Assembly (NCBI GenBank): GCA_049999725.1
Contig: JBNGIS010008719.1
Coordinates: 42,285 to 73,350 of the forward strand
DNA: 31,066 nucleotides
Direction of reading: 5' to 3'
From: Haplomitrium mnioides
Lineage: Eukaryota > Marchantiophyta > Haplomitriopsida > Calobryales
Each line of letters begins with the position of its first letter. The stretch's first letter is position 1. Positions 10,261-20,822 of the stretch are shown here, piece by piece. Made by a program: the position numbers and the translations under genes. The notes under the pieces are model-generated. The model saw only the letters and a program-made list of their open reading frames with translations, ran no database searches and was not told the DNA's origin.

Positions 10261-11279
10261 AACTCAACATCTTGTCAAAAATCACAATTCATCCTATTTG
10301 GTGGACGAAAATATTGGCCGCAACAAAAGAAGATGAGGAGATCATTGCTGCACAACAAAAGAATCTAGTGAAAGAGGTGAGAGGATTGATTTTCTTCCAA
10401 GGCAAGGTATGGGTTCCTAATAATGTTAAGCTTTGCTCTGAGGTTTTGTATGAAGCACGTGATTCGGCAGTTGGTGGACATGTTGGAATTGAGAAAACTT
10501 TGGACAATCTTCAACGAGTCTATTATTGGTCTAAGATACATCAAGATGTGGAGACCTATGTTTGAAGTTGTTTGGCTTGTCAACAAAACAAAGCGACCAA
10601 TCTTAAACCTGGAGGTTTATTACAACCAATGCCTATCCCGAATCGGCGATGGGAATATGTGAGTATGGATATTGTGTGTGAGTTACCATGTACTTCTATA
10701 GGTTATGATGTTATTGTTGTTTTTGTGGACAAACGTAGCAAAATGATTCATATTCGTCTGACTACCAAATCAATGACAGCACTGGAGTTGGCACGAATTT
10801 TTTTGGAAGCCGTCTACTCTCATCATGGTATCTCTAAAGTGATTATCTCCGATCGCAGCACTCAATTTACCAACATGTTTTGGCACATAATATTTGGTCT
10901 TTTCAAAACCAAATTGGCTATGTCCACTACTTATCACCCTGAATCGGATGGTCAAACTGAAAGGGCCAACCGCACCATTTAAGATATGTTGCGGGCTTTT
11001 ACTTTGGAAGAATAAGAAGAATGGGATTGGTTGCTACCTCTTGTGGAGTTCTCTTACAATAACTCCATCAACAGCTCTACACAAGCCACACCTTTCTTTT
11101 TGATGTATGGTGAGCATCCAACTACTCTATCTAATCTTCATCTTGCGTCAACATCTAAGAGTCCAGCTACCGATGATTTCCTCCATCTGCTACACCACGA
11201 CATCCAACATGCCAAGGAAAAACTTGAAGATGCTCGTAATCACCAAAAAAATATGCTGATGCTCATCATCGCGAAGTGA
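10261..11279 (+). pseudogene. pol: Integrase, zinc-binding and catalytic core
   Basis: The N-terminal HHCC zinc-binding part is visible as GGHVGIEKTL, YYWSKIHQDV, then a TGA stop and SCLACQQNKA. The core has a complete DD35E triad: Asp at 10668 (SMDIV), Asp at 10851 (ISDRSTQF) and Glu at 10959 (GQTERANR). The core is one frame with RT and RNase H. Stops occur near 10563, 10981 and 11013. The frame is lost at about 11275. It inserts the cDNA and explains the 5-bp target duplication. Confidence 0.9.
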
Positions 11280-11739
11280 CCTTTGCTATAGGTGATCAAG
11301 TATGGCTCTCTACATCTAATCTTCCTTTGCTTCACTCTCGTAAGCTATCTGCTCGCTTTATCATACCATTTGCTATTTTTTCTCGTATTGGTGAAGTAGC
11401 CTATCAACTTGTTTTACCTTCTCACATGAAGATTCATTCGGTTTTTCATATCTCTTTATTATGTGTTTTTGTACCTCGCTTTACCACCTTCACGTGTACC
11501 CAAGAACCCTCTCCACCACTTGAGCTTATTGATGGTCAAGAGGAATTTTAGGTGGAACAACTCTTAAAGAAATGCACACGTCGTCAATGCCATCGTGAGA
11601 TTGTAGAGTACTTGGTTCGTTGGAAATGCTAACTCTTTATGAAGCTACTTGGGAGCCATTGGAGAATTTGGCCAATGCCTCTGCACTTGTTCACTCTTTT
11701 GAGAGCTCTCTCACTCGCAACGAGGACGTTGCCTCTTAA
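11276..11739 (+). pseudogene. pol: Integrase C-terminus and chromodomain
   Basis: After a frameshift, GDQVWLSTSNLPL (the GPY-type integrase C-terminus) and HMKIHSVFHISLL are followed by PPLELIDGQEEF, a TAG, then EQLLKKCTRR and IVEYLVRWK. A further frameshift leads to LYEATWEPLENLANA and a final TAA at 11737-11739. The VRWK...TWEP pattern is the chromodomain that targets chromoviruses to modified chromatin. The stop codon overlaps the polypurine tract. Confidence 0.85.
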
Positions 11740-11751
11740 AAGAGGGGAGGA
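11738..11751 (+). other. Polypurine tract
   Basis: AAAAGAGGGGAGGA lies just upstream of the 3' LTR and primes plus-strand DNA synthesis. Confidence 0.85.
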
Positions 11752-11752
11752 T

Positions 11753-12320
11753 TGCAATGGTCACTAACTTTAGTAAGCCATAACTAAAAATAATGTCAAC
11801 CATGTCTAGAAAGCTATTACTAAGTTAGAGTAGCAAAAAGAAATTGCTATTATAGATAATTTTACACATGGCATGAGGAGAGAAAGTCAACAAATTAAAG
11901 TGAAAGAGGGAGTCTAGATAGACTACTTTAGAAGAGGATAAGGACACGTGGCAAGCGGAGAATTAAAGTAAAGAGAAAGTTCTAAAGACAAGGACACATG
12001 GCAAAAAGAGAACTAAAGAGATGGAAGGTTCTAAGGATAAGGACACATGGTAGAAAGAGAACAAAAATAAAGGGTAGTCCAATTAGAGTGGGAGAGAAAA
12101 GATGGGTCCAATTAGAAGAGGACAGAAAAGGAACCAATGAGGTTCCTCCACCTATGTAAGCAAAGTGCTTTCTCTCAAGTATATAAAGAAAGGAGAGTGC
12201 CTTGTTTGGCATCTCTTACCTTTTGGGTTTTCCAAATTCTTTAGGCACTTCTCTTAGGCTAACTTGTATGTGTTGTATTTGTACTAACTTATGTGTGTAA
12301 TCTGAGTGTGTAGTGTTATA
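11753..12320 (+). repeat. 3' LTR of the chromovirus
   Basis: Collinear with 6209-6774, about 89% identical by eye with mostly transition differences. It has the same TATA box, purine-rich repeats and terminal TGTGTAGTGTTATA. Confidence 0.93.
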
Positions 12321-12325
12321 GTTTG
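12321..12325. repeat. Target-site duplication, right (GTTTG)
   Basis: Exact copy of 6204-6208. The DUF7869 intron continues on either side. Confidence 0.9.
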
Positions 12326-14477
12326 CTTTGACGTTAGTCACAACTGGAATTGAAAGAAACAAGAACAAGACCTATATACATATAGGATCACAAACAACAA
12401 CAATGATTCTTCATCTCATTTATATTAGGTTGGGTCTTGGATTGAAATCAACAATAGCAAAACCTCATATACATCTAGCAAAAATTTCCTTGTTGTCTTT
12501 TACTCTCAATGTACTTTGGATTCAAACTAAAAACAATAAACCCTATGCGAATCTTACACTAAAACTACAATTTCTATAGTTTTCTTGACTCCAACCACAT
12601 TTACAACTCAAATCAATAATTACAACATCTATGCACACATAGGGTTATAGAGATTAACATCTCCAAAACTAAGCTTTGACTCTAGCTAGTTCTAGATTGA
12701 CATCTCTCACCTTGTGAGCTCTTTAAGTATTACCTCTTCAAAGCATGCTAAACAAAATTGGTTTTTATGACAACAAGTACAAAGAGCATTATGATAACCA
12801 TTGTTTTCAAAAGGAAAGAAATTTATAACCTTTGTCAAACTCCAAGACAGATTTCTCCCACATCAATTTGTAAAACCAGAAAAACTAAAAATGCAATCGG
12901 GATTCTTCTCTTTCAAATAAGTCATAAACTTCATATTTGGTAAAATTTTCTAGCAAATTATAACTTCATGAGTGGAAGTTCTCTCATAGTATATTGAAAA
13001 AAATTGTCCATCCATTCATGCATCAAAACTCCTTTGGTTGATAATTATCTATTTCCAAAAATGCCTCTAAGATATGCATTCTTGAGATTTTGAATCCTTT
13101 GGATTCTATCATTCCCTATGGAAAATATTAACTTGAAGGCTCTTCTATAGACAATGGTACCGCTATGCACAATAAAATGATTGTCAAGATTGGAGTCTTT
13201 TCTTGGTATTCCCCACTACAAGATAAAATCTTGATTCTTCATGCTTTGCTAAAAGTAAGTTTCGCTCACAACTCTTAAGAAATTTGTCTTGCACAACAAT
13301 AAAGAATTATTTTTGTAACATGAAATTCTCCTCAATTCAAAATTGATATCAAATCAATCTTTTTCTTTACAAAGCTCTCGTCATGATGGATTTTTGGCAA
13401 TATACTTTTATGTAAAGGATTTACTTTTTGGGTTTTTTCCAAGATAAAGAACTCTTATGTTTTATCGGTCGATTGGGTCTATATGTGAATCTATCTATTG
13501 GAGATAAAAGCATTTGCTTTGAGATCTTCTGCATCATCAAAAATATTTTTTGTTCTACGAAAATATTTTTTGGATCTATGTAAACCAGTTTAAGATGTAG
13601 GAGAACTCGACCAAGCCAAAATAAAATCTTCATGAAAATCTTGAGCATAAAGATGTCTTTTCTAAAACAATTGGAGCTCTTGGCGATAACTCTAAGGAAA
13701 TAATCAATGACTAAGATTCTTTGCTTGAATCATTGCTTAAAATTTCATCTGAAGAATTTTCCAAATGCTTTCAATTTTTAGAAGACCTTCCAACTTGTGT
13801 AGAATTCACTTTTTGTTTGAGTGTTGTAATTGGTGATAGCGTATCATCTTCAAAATTGAAGCAGTCATCCAATTCAATGCCTTTAGTCTTTTGAAAAAAC
13901 AAATTTGGATCTTGAATATTTTTGTTATCATCTATTGTTGATGAAGAAGCCTCCACAACTTTATGATAATTGTGACTTGAATGCTTGGTTGTTGTCATGA
14001 AGGAATCTTTCTTTTTCTCGAATCTCAAAGGATGACCTTTGGTTCCAAAGAAACAAAGTTTTGTTGTAGTGTCAAACACTTCACGCTTGTTTGTCCTCAT
14101 GTTTTTAAAATCTCCAAAAGGAATAAACTTTGATTGCTTGATCAACATGTTAGATCCAATGTGTGCATAAGGTTGAGTCTTATATCACACGCGTGCATTG
14201 AGTTTAGTTGTTGATCTTATACGCATATAGGGTTCACTCTCATGATCTTCCTTTATTGACATATATTATTCAACAAATGACATGTTTTTTTCCCAAAGTA
14301 CTTGCCATCACACTTGATGCTCTTGGTTTATCAACACCTTCTTCCTCAAAATGACCATTTGAAAAAATCTTGAATGGTTGTCCAAAAGCAACACTTTTCT
14401 AAGAACATGGATCTTGAAATTCTAATGGTTTCTTATGTAATAGTACAAGCATGACATGTTTTGCTCTTAAAAGCCAT
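12326..14477 (-). pseudogene. DUF7869-type gene, 5' half (copy D, continues at 4341-6208)
   Basis: Minus strand. ATG at 14477-14475 starts MAFKSKTCHACT, aligned with the start of the long copy at 25951. A block reading KPRASSVMAS-like (near 14300) is shared with 26085-26105. The N-terminal part at 13771-14148 contains FNFEDDTLSPITTLKQ, then SLIISLELSPRAP near 13690, both shared with the long copy (26530-26740). The FTKWEVYDYF-type block follows at about 12930. Exon sequence ends at 12830 with AAAG before a GTTATA donor, then intron to 12326 where the chromovirus interrupts. About 60 nt present in the long copy before the donor are deleted. Many stops; not functional. Confidence 0.7.
14157..14240. 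repeat. Three diverged palindromic-core units in the 5' part of copy D
   Basis: CCAATGTGTGCATAAGG, CACACGCGTGCATTG and TATACGCATATAGGG occur within 84 bp. On the minus strand the last reads GTGAACCCTATATGCGTA, collinear with GTGAACCCTATGCGCGCA at 26169-26186 in the long copy. The array is therefore an inherited part of the gene, not a local accident. Confidence 0.65.
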
Positions 14478-14711
14478 TTCTTCTAAGGATTATTAAAGAG
14501 TACTCATAATCTATACAATTTATTATTGCACTTGTATAATATGACATCATTTTAAGGTTTCCTTGGCTTGAAAATCAATCCTCTCAATTTGATTGGGCAA
14601 AAAAACATATTCAAGTTACCTTACTAGGTAAGAAATTTCTTTTGGGGTGTTGAACATTGTTGGTTAAGAAGCTTAAATCAGTTTTAACATGTTAATTCAA
14701 TAGAGCAAGAG

Positions 14712-15600
14712 TTGCTTGTCTTTGTTGTTTGGATCAAGCCTATTATGGACTTGAGTAAGGAGGGAGGAAAAAATGCTCCTACCTCAATTATAGATGATAT
14801 TTTGAAAGACTTTGCAGATATATTTCCGAAGGATTTGCCAAAAGGGTTCTCACATGATCAAGGAATGCTTTTTTCGAATGAGTTGATACCAAGAAATACT
14901 CCTTATAATCGACCTACATATTGATTGTCACCACAAGAGTTAGGAGAGCCTTGAAAGACCTTAATGGATTTTCTTGAGAAGGATTTCATTCAACATAGTA
15001 CTTTGCTTTGGGGAGCTCTAGTACTCTTTGTATCAAAGAAAGATGATGGATTTTGTCTTTGTACAGATTATCAAGTCTTGAACAATCAAACAATGAAGAA
15101 TGCCTATCTTTTACCTTGCATTGAAGATTTGTTGGATCAATTGAGTGGTGCAAAATTCTTTTCTAAGTTGTATCTTTGAAGTGGCTATTGGCAAATTCTT
15201 TTCAAGCTAAGTGATGTGTCAAAGACAACTTTTTGTACTAGGTATGGGCATTTTGAGTGGAAGCTTCTTACATTTGGCCTTACTAATGCTCCGACAACAT
15301 TCATGGATGAAATGCATTGAGTTTTTGATGGTTTATTGGATAAGTTGGTGTTGGTGTTTTTGGACGATATCCTTATCTTAAAAAAATGAAGTTTTGTATC
15401 ATGATCATCTCAAAGAAGTATTGCAAAGGCTACACAATTGGAAGTTTTATTGCAAGAAGTCCAAGTGTGAGTTTCGGAAGTAAAAAGTGGTTCTTTTAGG
15501 ATATAAAGTGTCTGCAGATGGCATGAAGATGGAGGAAGAAAAGATTAAGACTATTACAGAGTGGACAATACCAAATTATGCAAATGATGTTTGAGCTTTT
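14712..15600 (+). pseudogene. pol: Reverse transcriptase of the second chromovirus
   Basis: FADIFPKDLPKGF (near 14810) and NRPTY precede the RT core. The fingers motif [17 protein letters not shown] (near 15030-15085) is kept, as are FGLTNAPTTF (near 15275) and the FLDD box at 15357-15368. The first catalytic Asp, expected in a LDLRSGYWQI-like block at about 15170, is replaced: the sequence reads LYL, stop, SGYWQI. Several further stops and a frameshift follow FLDD. Not functional. Confidence 0.85.
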
Positions 15601-15657
15601 AATGGATTGGCAAGCTTTTATTGAAGATTCATCTATTACTATGCTCATATTGGTACA

Positions 15658-16150
15658 TTGCCTACGGATCTGTTAGACAAGGAGGTAAAGTTTCAATGGA
15701 CAACCAAAGAACAAGAGGCATTTCAACGACTCAAGAATGCAATGTCTTCTAGTTCAATTCTACAACTGTATGATCCAAATGCACGTTGTATAGTTGATTT
15801 TGATGCCTCTAATTTTGCTATTGGAAAATTGTTACAACAAGAGTATGAAGATAGACTTCATCCAATTGCTTTCATGTCACTTGGGCTAAATACAACGGAG
15901 AGAATTATTCTGCAATGGATAGAGAGGGATTGGCGATGGTTTATGCTACCAAGGTTTGGAGACAGTATCTTTTAGGAAAGCATGTTCTTATGCGCAACGA
16001 TCACAAACCCTTAGTGCAATCAATTCACTTGGAAAATATGACAAGTCATCATCATCAATGGGAAGATCAACTAGAGCTCTTTGATGCCAAGTTGGAGTAC
16101 AAGCCGTAAAAGTTCCATACCATTTCTGATGCATTGTCACAAAGATCAAA
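15658..16150 (+). pseudogene. pol: RNase H domain of the second chromovirus
   Basis: KFQWTTKEQEAFQRLK leads into VDFDASNFAIGKLLQQE (acidic residue near 15805), PIAFMSLGL and, after a one-base frameshift near 15930, YLLGKHVLMRNDHKPL (catalytic DH near 16000). It ends KFHTISDALSQR. The Asp residues survive but the frame is broken. Confidence 0.82.
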
Positions 16151-16379
16151 TAATTGACTAAATACATTGGAGGTTACAAATGTTAGCGAAATGCAACTTG
16201 ATAAAGCAGCCAGTGATGATTTTCGACAAAAGTTACATGAAGATGCTTCTTCATCTTGTTAGGACATATTTGGCAGTCATAGATAGTGAGTACCTTTTCT
16301 ATTCAAGATGGTATTCTCTATCAAGGCCATCAAATATATGTTCCACATGATGATACGCTTCAAATGGCCTGTTTACAAG

Positions 16380-17420
16380 GAGAACATGACATTCCAATCT
16401 CTTGGCATCTTGGAGTAGACAAGACTAGCAGTTGCTTCAACACACTTGGTGGTGACCCAACCTAACTCGAGATGTTCATGGCTTTGTTCATTCTTGTAAA
16501 AGTTGTTAGCAAAACAAGGCTTCAAATCAAAAACCAACTTGCCTTCTTCAACCATTATTGATTCCTACTACTCGGTGGGAAAATGTAAGTTTAGATCTTG
16601 TCACTTTGCTTCCAACCACGTCTTGTGGGTTTACTGCCATTGTGGTGTTTGTGGATAAGCTAAGAAAACAAACTCATCTAGCACCAATAGTAGATACGGT
16701 GGATGCTCCACAATTGGCAAAGATTTACTTTGATACAACCTTTTGATGTCATAGAATGCCAAAGGTATTAATATCTGATACAGATACACAACTCACTGGG
16801 AAGTTTTGGTGAGAGTTGTTCACACTTTTGGGTACTAAATTATTTATGTCTACGACTTATCATCCTCAAATAGATGGGCAAACTAAACGTGCAAATCGTA
16901 CTATGGGAGATATGCTTTAAACGTTTATCAATAATCATCACACAGATTGGGATAGTTTTTTATCGGCTGTGGACTTTGCATACAACAACTCCAAATAAGC
17001 AAGTATTGGATTTTCTCCTTTCTTTCTTAATTCTGGTCAACATCCTCTTGTTCTTGATGGTTTGCTTTCTTCTTCCTCTTCTAATGTTCCAAGTCTTTTT
17101 ACCTTTTTGTCTTGTTATCTTCTTCTTTGTAAGATGCCGTAAACCATCTTTTTATTGTTGAAAATCAGCAAAAGAAAAGAGTGTTAATAAACATTTTCAT
17201 GATTTTTCTTATGTTTAAGATGACCAAGTTATGCTTTCTACTCAAGATCTTCCTTTGCCTTTAGATGCTCAAGTCTGTAAGTTGTCTCTAGCTTGGATTG
17301 GTTCTTTCTCAATTTCTCAAGTTATTTCTTCCATTGCGTACAAACTTGATCTTTCTCTCCATATGAAGATTCATCATATATTCCATACATCTAAACTTAC
17401 ACCTTTTGTTTTCAGTCCAT
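16380..17420 (+). pseudogene. pol: Integrase of the second chromovirus
   Basis: WHLGVDKT (near 16402) is the remains of the zinc-binding part. The core has SLDLVTLLP (first Asp) and LISDTDTQL (second Asp). The third catalytic residue is lost: the motif normally reading GQTERANR is GQTKRANR, with AAA at 16885-16887 in place of a Glu codon. HMKIHHIFHTSKL near 17362 is the C-terminal SH3-like part. Multiple stops and frameshifts. Confidence 0.83.
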
Positions 17421-17449
17421 CTTCTTTTCCAAATAGTGTTCAAATTCTT

Positions 17450-17674
17450 CCTCTATCTATTGTCCTTGATGATCATGAAGAATATAACATGGACCAAATT
17501 TTGGCTAACCGAGTTCCAATCATTGGCGATATCCTTAAGTTCAGTATAAAGTTTTCCGGAAAGGATATCTACTTCATGATGCTACTTGGGAATCGTGTTT
17601 GAATCTTGAGAATGGTCAAGAAGCTATTCAATTATTTGAAATTGTCGGTCATGACAAGAACGTTATCAGTTAGA
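17450..17674 (+). pseudogene. pol: Chromodomain remnant of the second chromovirus
   Basis: EEYNMDQILANRV, then a frameshifted block, then HDATWESCLNLENGQEAIQLF ending at TAG near 17672. The layout matches the chromodomain (V-x-x-I-L start, TWE near the end). Confidence 0.7.
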
Positions 17675-17812
17675 AGGCGATGATTATGAAGTAGTATAAG
17701 CATGATATTGTGCTAAATATAAGAAAATAGAGAGGAGTGAAGGAAATGGTAGAGGGTCACTTTTAGAGTTGAATTGAGATAAGATTACTTGCTTTTGAAG
17801 TTACTTTTAGAG

Positions 17813-17929
17813 TTTTAGGGTTGAAATTAGAAGTGACTTCTTAGTGATTAATTTTAAGGTTGAAATTAGAAGTGACTTCTAAGTGATCAATTCTAGGGTT
17901 GAAATTAAAAGTGACTTGTAAGTGAAAAA
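17813..17929. repeat. 39-bp tandem repeat, three units
   Basis: Units at 17813-17851, 17852-17890 and 17891-17929, each containing GGTTGAAATTA and AGTGACTT. They lie about 20 bp upstream of a TATA box in the probable 3' LTR, so they may be LTR enhancer repeats. Confidence 0.9.
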
Positions 17930-17949
17930 AGAGGGATAACACCTTCACT

Positions 17950-17959
17950 TATATAAATA
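17950..17959 (+). promoter_or_regulatory. TATA box in the probable LTR
   Basis: TATATAAATA after a CACCTTCACT stretch and directly after the 39-bp repeats. This supports 17700-18150 being an LTR promoter region. Confidence 0.5.
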
Positions 17960-18150
17960 GAAGGGCTTCATAGCCCTACTTCTCATTCTAGAGTTCCTCT
18001 CAAATCACTTGGGTTCTTTGGTTGCTTGGCTTTTGCTTTTCCAATTGGCATTTGGTTGAAGAACTCTATTTGAGTTCACTAAAAGTTCTTACTCATTTGG
18101 ATTTGGTCTTTGAGTTCTTTTTCATCTTACCTCTCAACCCTCCTGCCATT

Positions 18151-19879
18151 TAAAAATACTAATCAAAAGTAAATAGTTTAAAAAATGACTTAAGCAGGTA
18201 TTTCTATTGCACACTCATATACCAAAAAAATGGTGTTTTTGAAAAAACCACAAAATGACAGAATAGTAAAAATTTTCTAAAAGAAAAAAAAAACTAGAAA
18301 GATGAAAAAGAGTAGAGCTTTAGATATGTTACAACAGAAGGATTGGAAGAAATGTGCAATAGAAGAAGCATGGAAGACATGAAAAGGAAGCTAATTAGAT
18401 CTACATTAATGTATCTTTAATAGAACTGGCTCTTCATCAAAGCATCTGCAAAGGAATGAGATCTTTGTCAAAATATTTTCAAAGGAACAAGATCTACATC
18501 GATGTGTCATCAACTCTTCAAACAGGAAAGTAGAATTGATTTTGCAATGGCTATATTTTGTTATATTAGCAATTATGCTTTAGGCTAGATTCAAATTAAT
18601 ATTTAGATGGCAAGTATGGGCAAGTGCAAACCAACTCCAATCAAGAAACCAACCGACTATCAAGAAATTCTAGAGAAATGGTTAATCCAAATATGGTAAG
18701 CAAGTTTTAAAAGTGTGTGGGATGGTTTTTAAGTCTTTTCCTTCTTGTGGGTCTGTTTATACGTTTGTAATTAAGAAGTAAAGTAAACGGATGTAGAGCA
18801 CAAGAGAAAATCCAGAAATCAGATGCATCAACAATCAAGAATCAATCAAGAAAAGGTACATGTCAATAGAAACAAGATGAAAATAGGGATACCACAAAAG
18901 GAAGATGGTGAGAAATTGAAGAAGAAAATCCAAGAGTGTTCAAATAGACAGTGCAGTGGGAAAAAGTTTTCTTTTCTAGGAATTGAATATAGCTCAAGAA
19001 TGTTGGCCAAAAGAGGCCTGAGATCCTTGAAGAGAGAAAAAATCTTGTCATCCGAACAAACAAGCGAAGGTGTGGAATCGCAGCATAGAGAATCCACTTG
19101 GAAAACATCATCATGGTGTGTGCTGAGAGGAAACTAAAGGAAGTGATGCTTCTGTGGAGATTGTAAGGAGAGTCCGAACATGCCTATGTTAAGAATAAAA
19201 TCTGATCATGTCTCATAGTACACCGAAACTGGGAGATGTGAAGAAGAAGAGATAGTAGAAAATACAAAAAAGAGAATTTTGATGGTGTGTGTTAGAGAAG
19301 TTGCGGCGCTGAGGCTGCTTGGAAAGATGTGTGAATCAACCTCCTGTACATTTTCTATGGAGGGTCTATGCTATCGACATTCTTCTTTGAGTTTTATTGA
19401 GTTGTTTCGATGGTGACGGTCTCGTTTTGCAGTCAGGTTCGTATGTGTGTGTTTCCCAATCTACATAAATCTGATAGTTTCTGTTGTCTATGTCATCTTA
19501 CTTGATGAAATATCTAGATGTTGAGGATAGAAACAAAAGACCGAGCTCAAAAGAATGGGCATGCCTCATAAGTTATGTGTGTTTCTCTTGATGTTTGTTC
19601 CATGTTAAGGTTCAGAGCATAAGAAAAAAGACTTAGTCTGATAAAAAGAAGTCTTGCTTTGTGTTGTGTATTACCTCTTATATGTGTTTGTAGCGGTTCA
19701 TTCAAGTATGTGGATTTCAGCCTAAGATGTACAAGCTAAGTTATTGGCCATTTGATCCTAGTGTTGTGACTTTTGCTACTAGAGTGGACCGTGGGTTGTG
19801 AAAAAAAGAAGTAGTTGAGCAAACAAAAGGCTAAAAAAAGAAAAATCCAATTTTGCAAAAGAAAAAGTCGGTCCAACCC
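18151..19879. other. No gene recognised
   Basis: A 104-codon open frame at 18823-19137 is lysine- and serine-rich without a recognisable domain and is open in more than one frame, so I do not call it. A partial direct repeat of GAGATCTTTGTCAAAATATT-type sequence lies near 18460-18505. The stretch is probably transposon or UTR-like remnant; its right end adjoins the ParB-methyltransferase gene fragment and may be its diverged upstream part. Confidence 0.5.
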
Positions 19880-20160
19880 TAGCCAGCTTGTGAGGAGCCG
19901 GTCTGTTTAACTTCTCCACCAAGCTTCTCCATGTTTGCTCCATCTTCTTTCTCTTCTAGGAGCTCTAAGGAAGAGCTTGAGCTCGTACATGAACCAACCT
20001 CAAGAGAAAAAAGACAAGTGCACAAGGGGTTCAGAATGTTTCAAGGGAGCGAGAGCAAGTGGATCCTCAGATAGTGCTTAAGGAAGACAAAAATAAAATT
20101 TGCGAGTCTACAATCCAATACTGCAGGGTTTGTGAGGAGACTACAACAACTAGAACAATT
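19880..20160 (+). pseudogene. Fragment of the ParB-methyltransferase gene (second copy)
   Basis: The plus-strand translation SSKEELELVHEPTSREKRQ and VHKGFRMFQ matches, in order, the minus-strand segment at 24423-24640 (SKDEAEPESIRTPTSRVKR and LHKGMRTFQEHE). Similarity continues into the block that reads RESAIQQCKVREET at about 24360-24410. It stops near 20160, before the ParB-like motif. So the family has at least two copies here, in opposite orientations. It is a fragment with frameshifts. Confidence 0.65.
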
Positions 20161-20822
20161 CCTACGTTGTCTTTGACTCTCGATCTGCCTAGGATTCAAA
20201 CACAAAATAGCAAACCTTATGCACGTATAGAGTCTTAGACAACAACAATAATAATCCATATTCTCTTTTTGACTCTAAGTATCTTTACGATTCAAATCAA
20301 CAATAACATAATCTAAACGTGCATAGGGTTATAAAGACTAACAACATCTCCAAGTCTAGCTTTGACTGTAGCTAGCTCTAGAATCACATCTCTCACCCAG
20401 TGAGTTCTTCAAAGTTTTCTTAATAAATGAAGCTTTTCAGACAACAAATACGAAGAGCATTATGATAGCCTTTGATTTCACAAGCTAAAGAAATTGTTTC
20501 CTTTGTGAGACTTCCAAACAGATTTCTCCTGCATCAGTTCAATTTCTTTGCATGTTTTAGAAACAAAAAATATATTACATTTTGGAATTTTGACATTTGC
20601 AAAATGCATCCTCAAGTGTTTGTGGAACCAGAAAAAACTAATAATGCAATCATGATTCTTCTCTTTCAAATAAGTTGTATAGTAGTCATAAACTTCCCAT
20701 TTGGTAAAATTATGTGGCAAATTACAAACTTTATAAGTCGACATTCTCTCATAGTGTCCTTGAAAAAATTGTCCATCCACTCATCCGCGAACATTCACTT
20801 GGTAGATAGTTCTTTATTTCCA
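20161..20822 (-). pseudogene. DUF7869-type gene, internal fragment (copy E)
   Basis: The exon part (20478-20822) is open over about 100 codons and reads MDGQFFQGHYERMSTYK, NFTKWEVYDYYTTYLKEK and NVKIPKCNIFF, then KTCKEIELM, collinear with 27400-27679. The position of the splice donor after CACAAAG reads GAAACA, so the donor GT is lost. Intron sequence follows down to 20161, collinear with 12390-12758, and includes two palindromic cores (near 20218 and 20311). It is truncated at both ends and joined to the ParB-methyltransferase fragment. Confidence 0.8.

Larger units (their letters stand above)
6209..12320 (+). mobile_element. Ty3/gypsy chromovirus, full-length but inactive
   Basis: A complete LTR retrotransposon structure: two LTRs of 566 and 568 bp beginning TGTAACGG/TGCAATGG and ending TTACA/TTATA, a 5-bp target duplication, an initiator-Met-tRNA primer site and a polypurine tract. 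Internal order is gag, protease, reverse transcriptase, RNase H, integrase, chromodomain, which is the chromovirus branch of Metaviridae. By eye the LTRs differ at about 60 of 566 positions (about 89% identity), mostly transitions, so the insertion is old. The coding region has many in-frame stops, a roughly 100-nt deletion in RT and several frameshifts. It is nested in the intron of a minus-strand DUF7869 gene copy. Confidence 0.95.
14640..18150 (+). mobile_element. Second Ty3/gypsy chromovirus, 5'-truncated
   Basis: RT, RNase H, integrase and chromodomain occur in chromovirus order, but there is no 5' LTR, primer site, gag or protease. The left edge is placed only roughly, where minus-strand DUF7869 flank stops (14480-14700). 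Downstream of the chromodomain is a promoter-bearing stretch (17700-18150) that is probably the 3' LTR, ending near CCTCCTGCCA; its exact ends are not determinable without a second copy. It differs from the 6209-12320 element in sequence throughout, so it is a separate family. Confidence 0.8.

Noticed and set aside
18823-19137. 104-codon ATG open frame
   Set aside because: No domain, overlapping open frames on the opposite strand, and no splice or promoter context; kept as unassigned sequence.
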